From Candidatus Omnitrophota bacterium (GTDB lineage: Bacteria > Omnitrophota > Gorgyraeia > B26-G9): DNA of 5,839 bases. Within the stretch, counting starts at the first letter, position 1. Each line of letters begins with the position of its first letter. This document shows positions 4,656-5,839 of this stretch, in pieces. Under the pieces are notes generated by a model. It was given only the letters and a program-made list of their open reading frames with translations, was not told where the DNA came from and searched no databases. Position numbers and translations under genes: made by a program. The stretch spans positions 1-5,839 of the forward strand of contig JAGYOO010000105.1 in assembly GCA_018399295.1 (NCBI GenBank), in the 5' to 3' direction.

Positions 4656-5839
4656 TTGAAACGAATAATAATGATTTTTTCAGTTGTATGCCTGCTGACT
4701 ACCGGGCTGGTGCTGCTTCAGGCGGCTGATGCCCGGGCTCAGGAGGCGATGCTGGAAGAACTGGAGATGATTTACGGAGCAGAGTTAATTGTTACTGCCT
4801 CCAAGCGGGAACAGAAGATCAGTGATTCACCCGTGGCGGTAACGGTGATTACTCAGGAGGATATTCGCAAGACCGGGGCGACCCAGTTGTGTGAGGTGCT
4901 GAATATGTATGCCGGTATCCATTTCGGCTACACCACCTCCAGTTTTCCTCTGGCCGGCGGGATTCGCGGGTTTCACAAGTTACCGGCAAATAAGATCGTA
5001 CTGCTGGTGAACGGGATCCCTCAGATGTTTGAGGTCTACGGGATTCCGGCCTTGACCCTGCTGCCGGTATCTCTGGATGATATCGAACGGATCGAGGTGC
5101 TGCGCGGTCCGGGATCTTCCCTGTACGGGGCCAACGCCATGCTCGGAGTCATCAATGTGATTACCCGTAAGCCGGAAGAATCCCAGGGCAGTCAGATCAG
5201 CCTGAAGGCGGGTAACAACAGTTTCCTTCAGGGGACATTCTCGACCGGCGGTGAGGTGATTCCGCAGGACCTGTTTTACCGCGTGTCAGTTTCCTGGGAC
5301 CAGATGGATAACTGGGATAAGACCATTGCTTATTACAACGATCCGGCGCTTGAAGCGCAGAAATTAAGCACGGAATGGTCTTATTATATGGGTGACAACC
5401 AGCGCGTGGATCTCCTGGCGTCTTATCTTAATCTGGACGATTTTTATGCCCTTATTGATTCTACCGGGCCGATAAGTTTTACCGGCGGCGAGGCATACAA
5501 CGCGCAGTTCGCCTGGGCGATCGACGAACCGAACGTGACGGTCAAGGGGTTTTATAACTACCGCGACCTCTGGGACACCGGCTACGCGCGCGGGGCAAGA
5601 GGGTATTACTTTAAGATGTATACCCGCGGGGCCGAGGTGCAGCAGACCCTCGAGCCGTTTGAAAACGACGTATTTCTCTGGGGCGCTAATTATCAGCAGG
5701 TGTCCACCGAAGGAGCGATAGTCGGAGGTGACCGCCGGCATGATTTCTCCGGCCTGTTCGTGGACAATACCTATGATTTCACGGATGAGCTGGCTATGAA
5801 CATCGGCCTGCGGTTTGATCACGGTCCGAATACGGATGA
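4656..5839 (+). CDS. TonB-dependent outer-membrane receptor, N-terminal part (3' end outside window)
   Basis: The frame is open for 394 codons to the window end. It encodes the signal peptide, plug and start of the barrel of a TonB-dependent receptor, which imports scarce ligands across the outer membrane using TonB/ExbBD energy. The signal peptide is MKRIIMIFSVVCLLTTG... with likely cleavage after A-R-A (Ala28). A short linker with AELIVTASKREQK (42-54) may hold the TonB box. The plug spans about 58-170: PVAVTVITQEDI (59-70), GGIRGF (101-106), KIVLLVNGIP (113-122), and IERIEVLRGPGSSLYGANA (143-161) leading into INVIT. From about residue 175, alternating aromatic/polar strands look like barrel. 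Similar receptors take up siderophores, cobalamin, metals or sugars; nothing here identifies the ligand. The start is TTG, chosen from the ribosome site. The neighbouring binding protein and chemoreceptor suggest shared ligand handling. Confidence 0.93.
   Translation, partial: MKRIIMIFSVVCLLTTGLVLLQAADARAQEAMLEELEMIYGAELIVTASKREQKISDSPVAVTVITQEDIRKTGATQLCEVLNMYAGIHFGYTTSSFPLAGGIRGFHKLPANKIVLLVNGIPQMFEVYGIPALTLLPVSLDDIERIEVLRGPGSSLYGANAMLGVINVITRKPEESQGSQISLKAGNNSFLQGTFSTGGEVIPQDLFYRVSVSWDQMDNWDKTIAYYNDPALEAQKLSTEWSYYMGDNQRVDLLASYLNLDDFYALIDSTGPISFTGGEAYNAQFAWAIDEPNVTVKGFYNYRDLWDTGYARGARGYYFKMYTRGAEVQQTLEPFENDVFLWGANYQQVSTEGAIVGGDRRHDFSGLFVDNTYDFTDELAMNIGLRFDHGPNTD

Noticed and set aside
5364..5822. 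Antisense open frame (152 codons) under the TonB receptor
   Set aside because: It overlaps continuous TonB-receptor barrel coding on the + strand. No recognisable motif or independent ribosome-site evidence was seen.
1..5839. CRISPR array, insertion sequence, tRNA or rRNA
   Set aside because: No regularly spaced repeats, transposase motifs, terminal inverted repeats or tRNA cloverleaf signatures were seen on either strand.

Overview
The window looks like part of a Gram-negative bacterial chromosome of moderate GC (about half by eye). The evidence is a TonB-dependent outer-membrane receptor, two Sec-type signal peptides and a periplasm-facing chemoreceptor. Shine-Dalgarno sites are strong, and GTG/TTG starts appear to be used. 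The lineage cannot be fixed from this sequence. A PfkA-YbgC-rhomboid block beside an uptake/sensing cassette would fit Omnitrophota, Elusimicrobiota or Desulfobacterota, but that is only a guess. All supported genes lie on the + strand, and the window cuts a gene at each end.

Region 1 (1-1425) is a tight housekeeping operon. It holds the 3' end of a 6-phosphofructokinase gene, a YbgC-type hotdog acyl-CoA thioesterase, and a rhomboid intramembrane serine protease with a cytoplasmic C-terminal tail. The gaps between them are 17 and 18 nt. The usual ybgC neighbours tolQRAB are absent.

Region 2 (1426-1855) is a 430-nt spacer, somewhat AT-richer than the genes. It has a good sigma70-like promoter (TTGACA-17-TAAGAT) and two unrecognised small reading frames with plausible ribosome sites. 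The second frame's start overlaps the first frame's stop. The spacer also has weak hairpins and a G7/T8 homopolymer pair just before the next gene.

Region 3 (1856 to the end) is the most interesting part. It encodes a secreted substrate-binding protein of the ABC_sub_bind (PF04392) family, a membrane methyl-accepting chemotaxis protein only 13 nt downstream, and, after a 138-nt spacer with a hairpin, a TonB-dependent receptor that runs off the window. No ABC permease or ATPase is present. I infer a sensing-plus-uptake cassette: the receptor brings a ligand across the outer membrane, the orphan binding protein captures it in the periplasm, and the chemoreceptor reports it to a CheA/CheW-type pathway encoded elsewhere. 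The layout resembles YfiR-YfiN-YfiB-like systems, in which a periplasmic protein controls a membrane signal transducer, but here the output module is chemotactic. The ligand is unknown.
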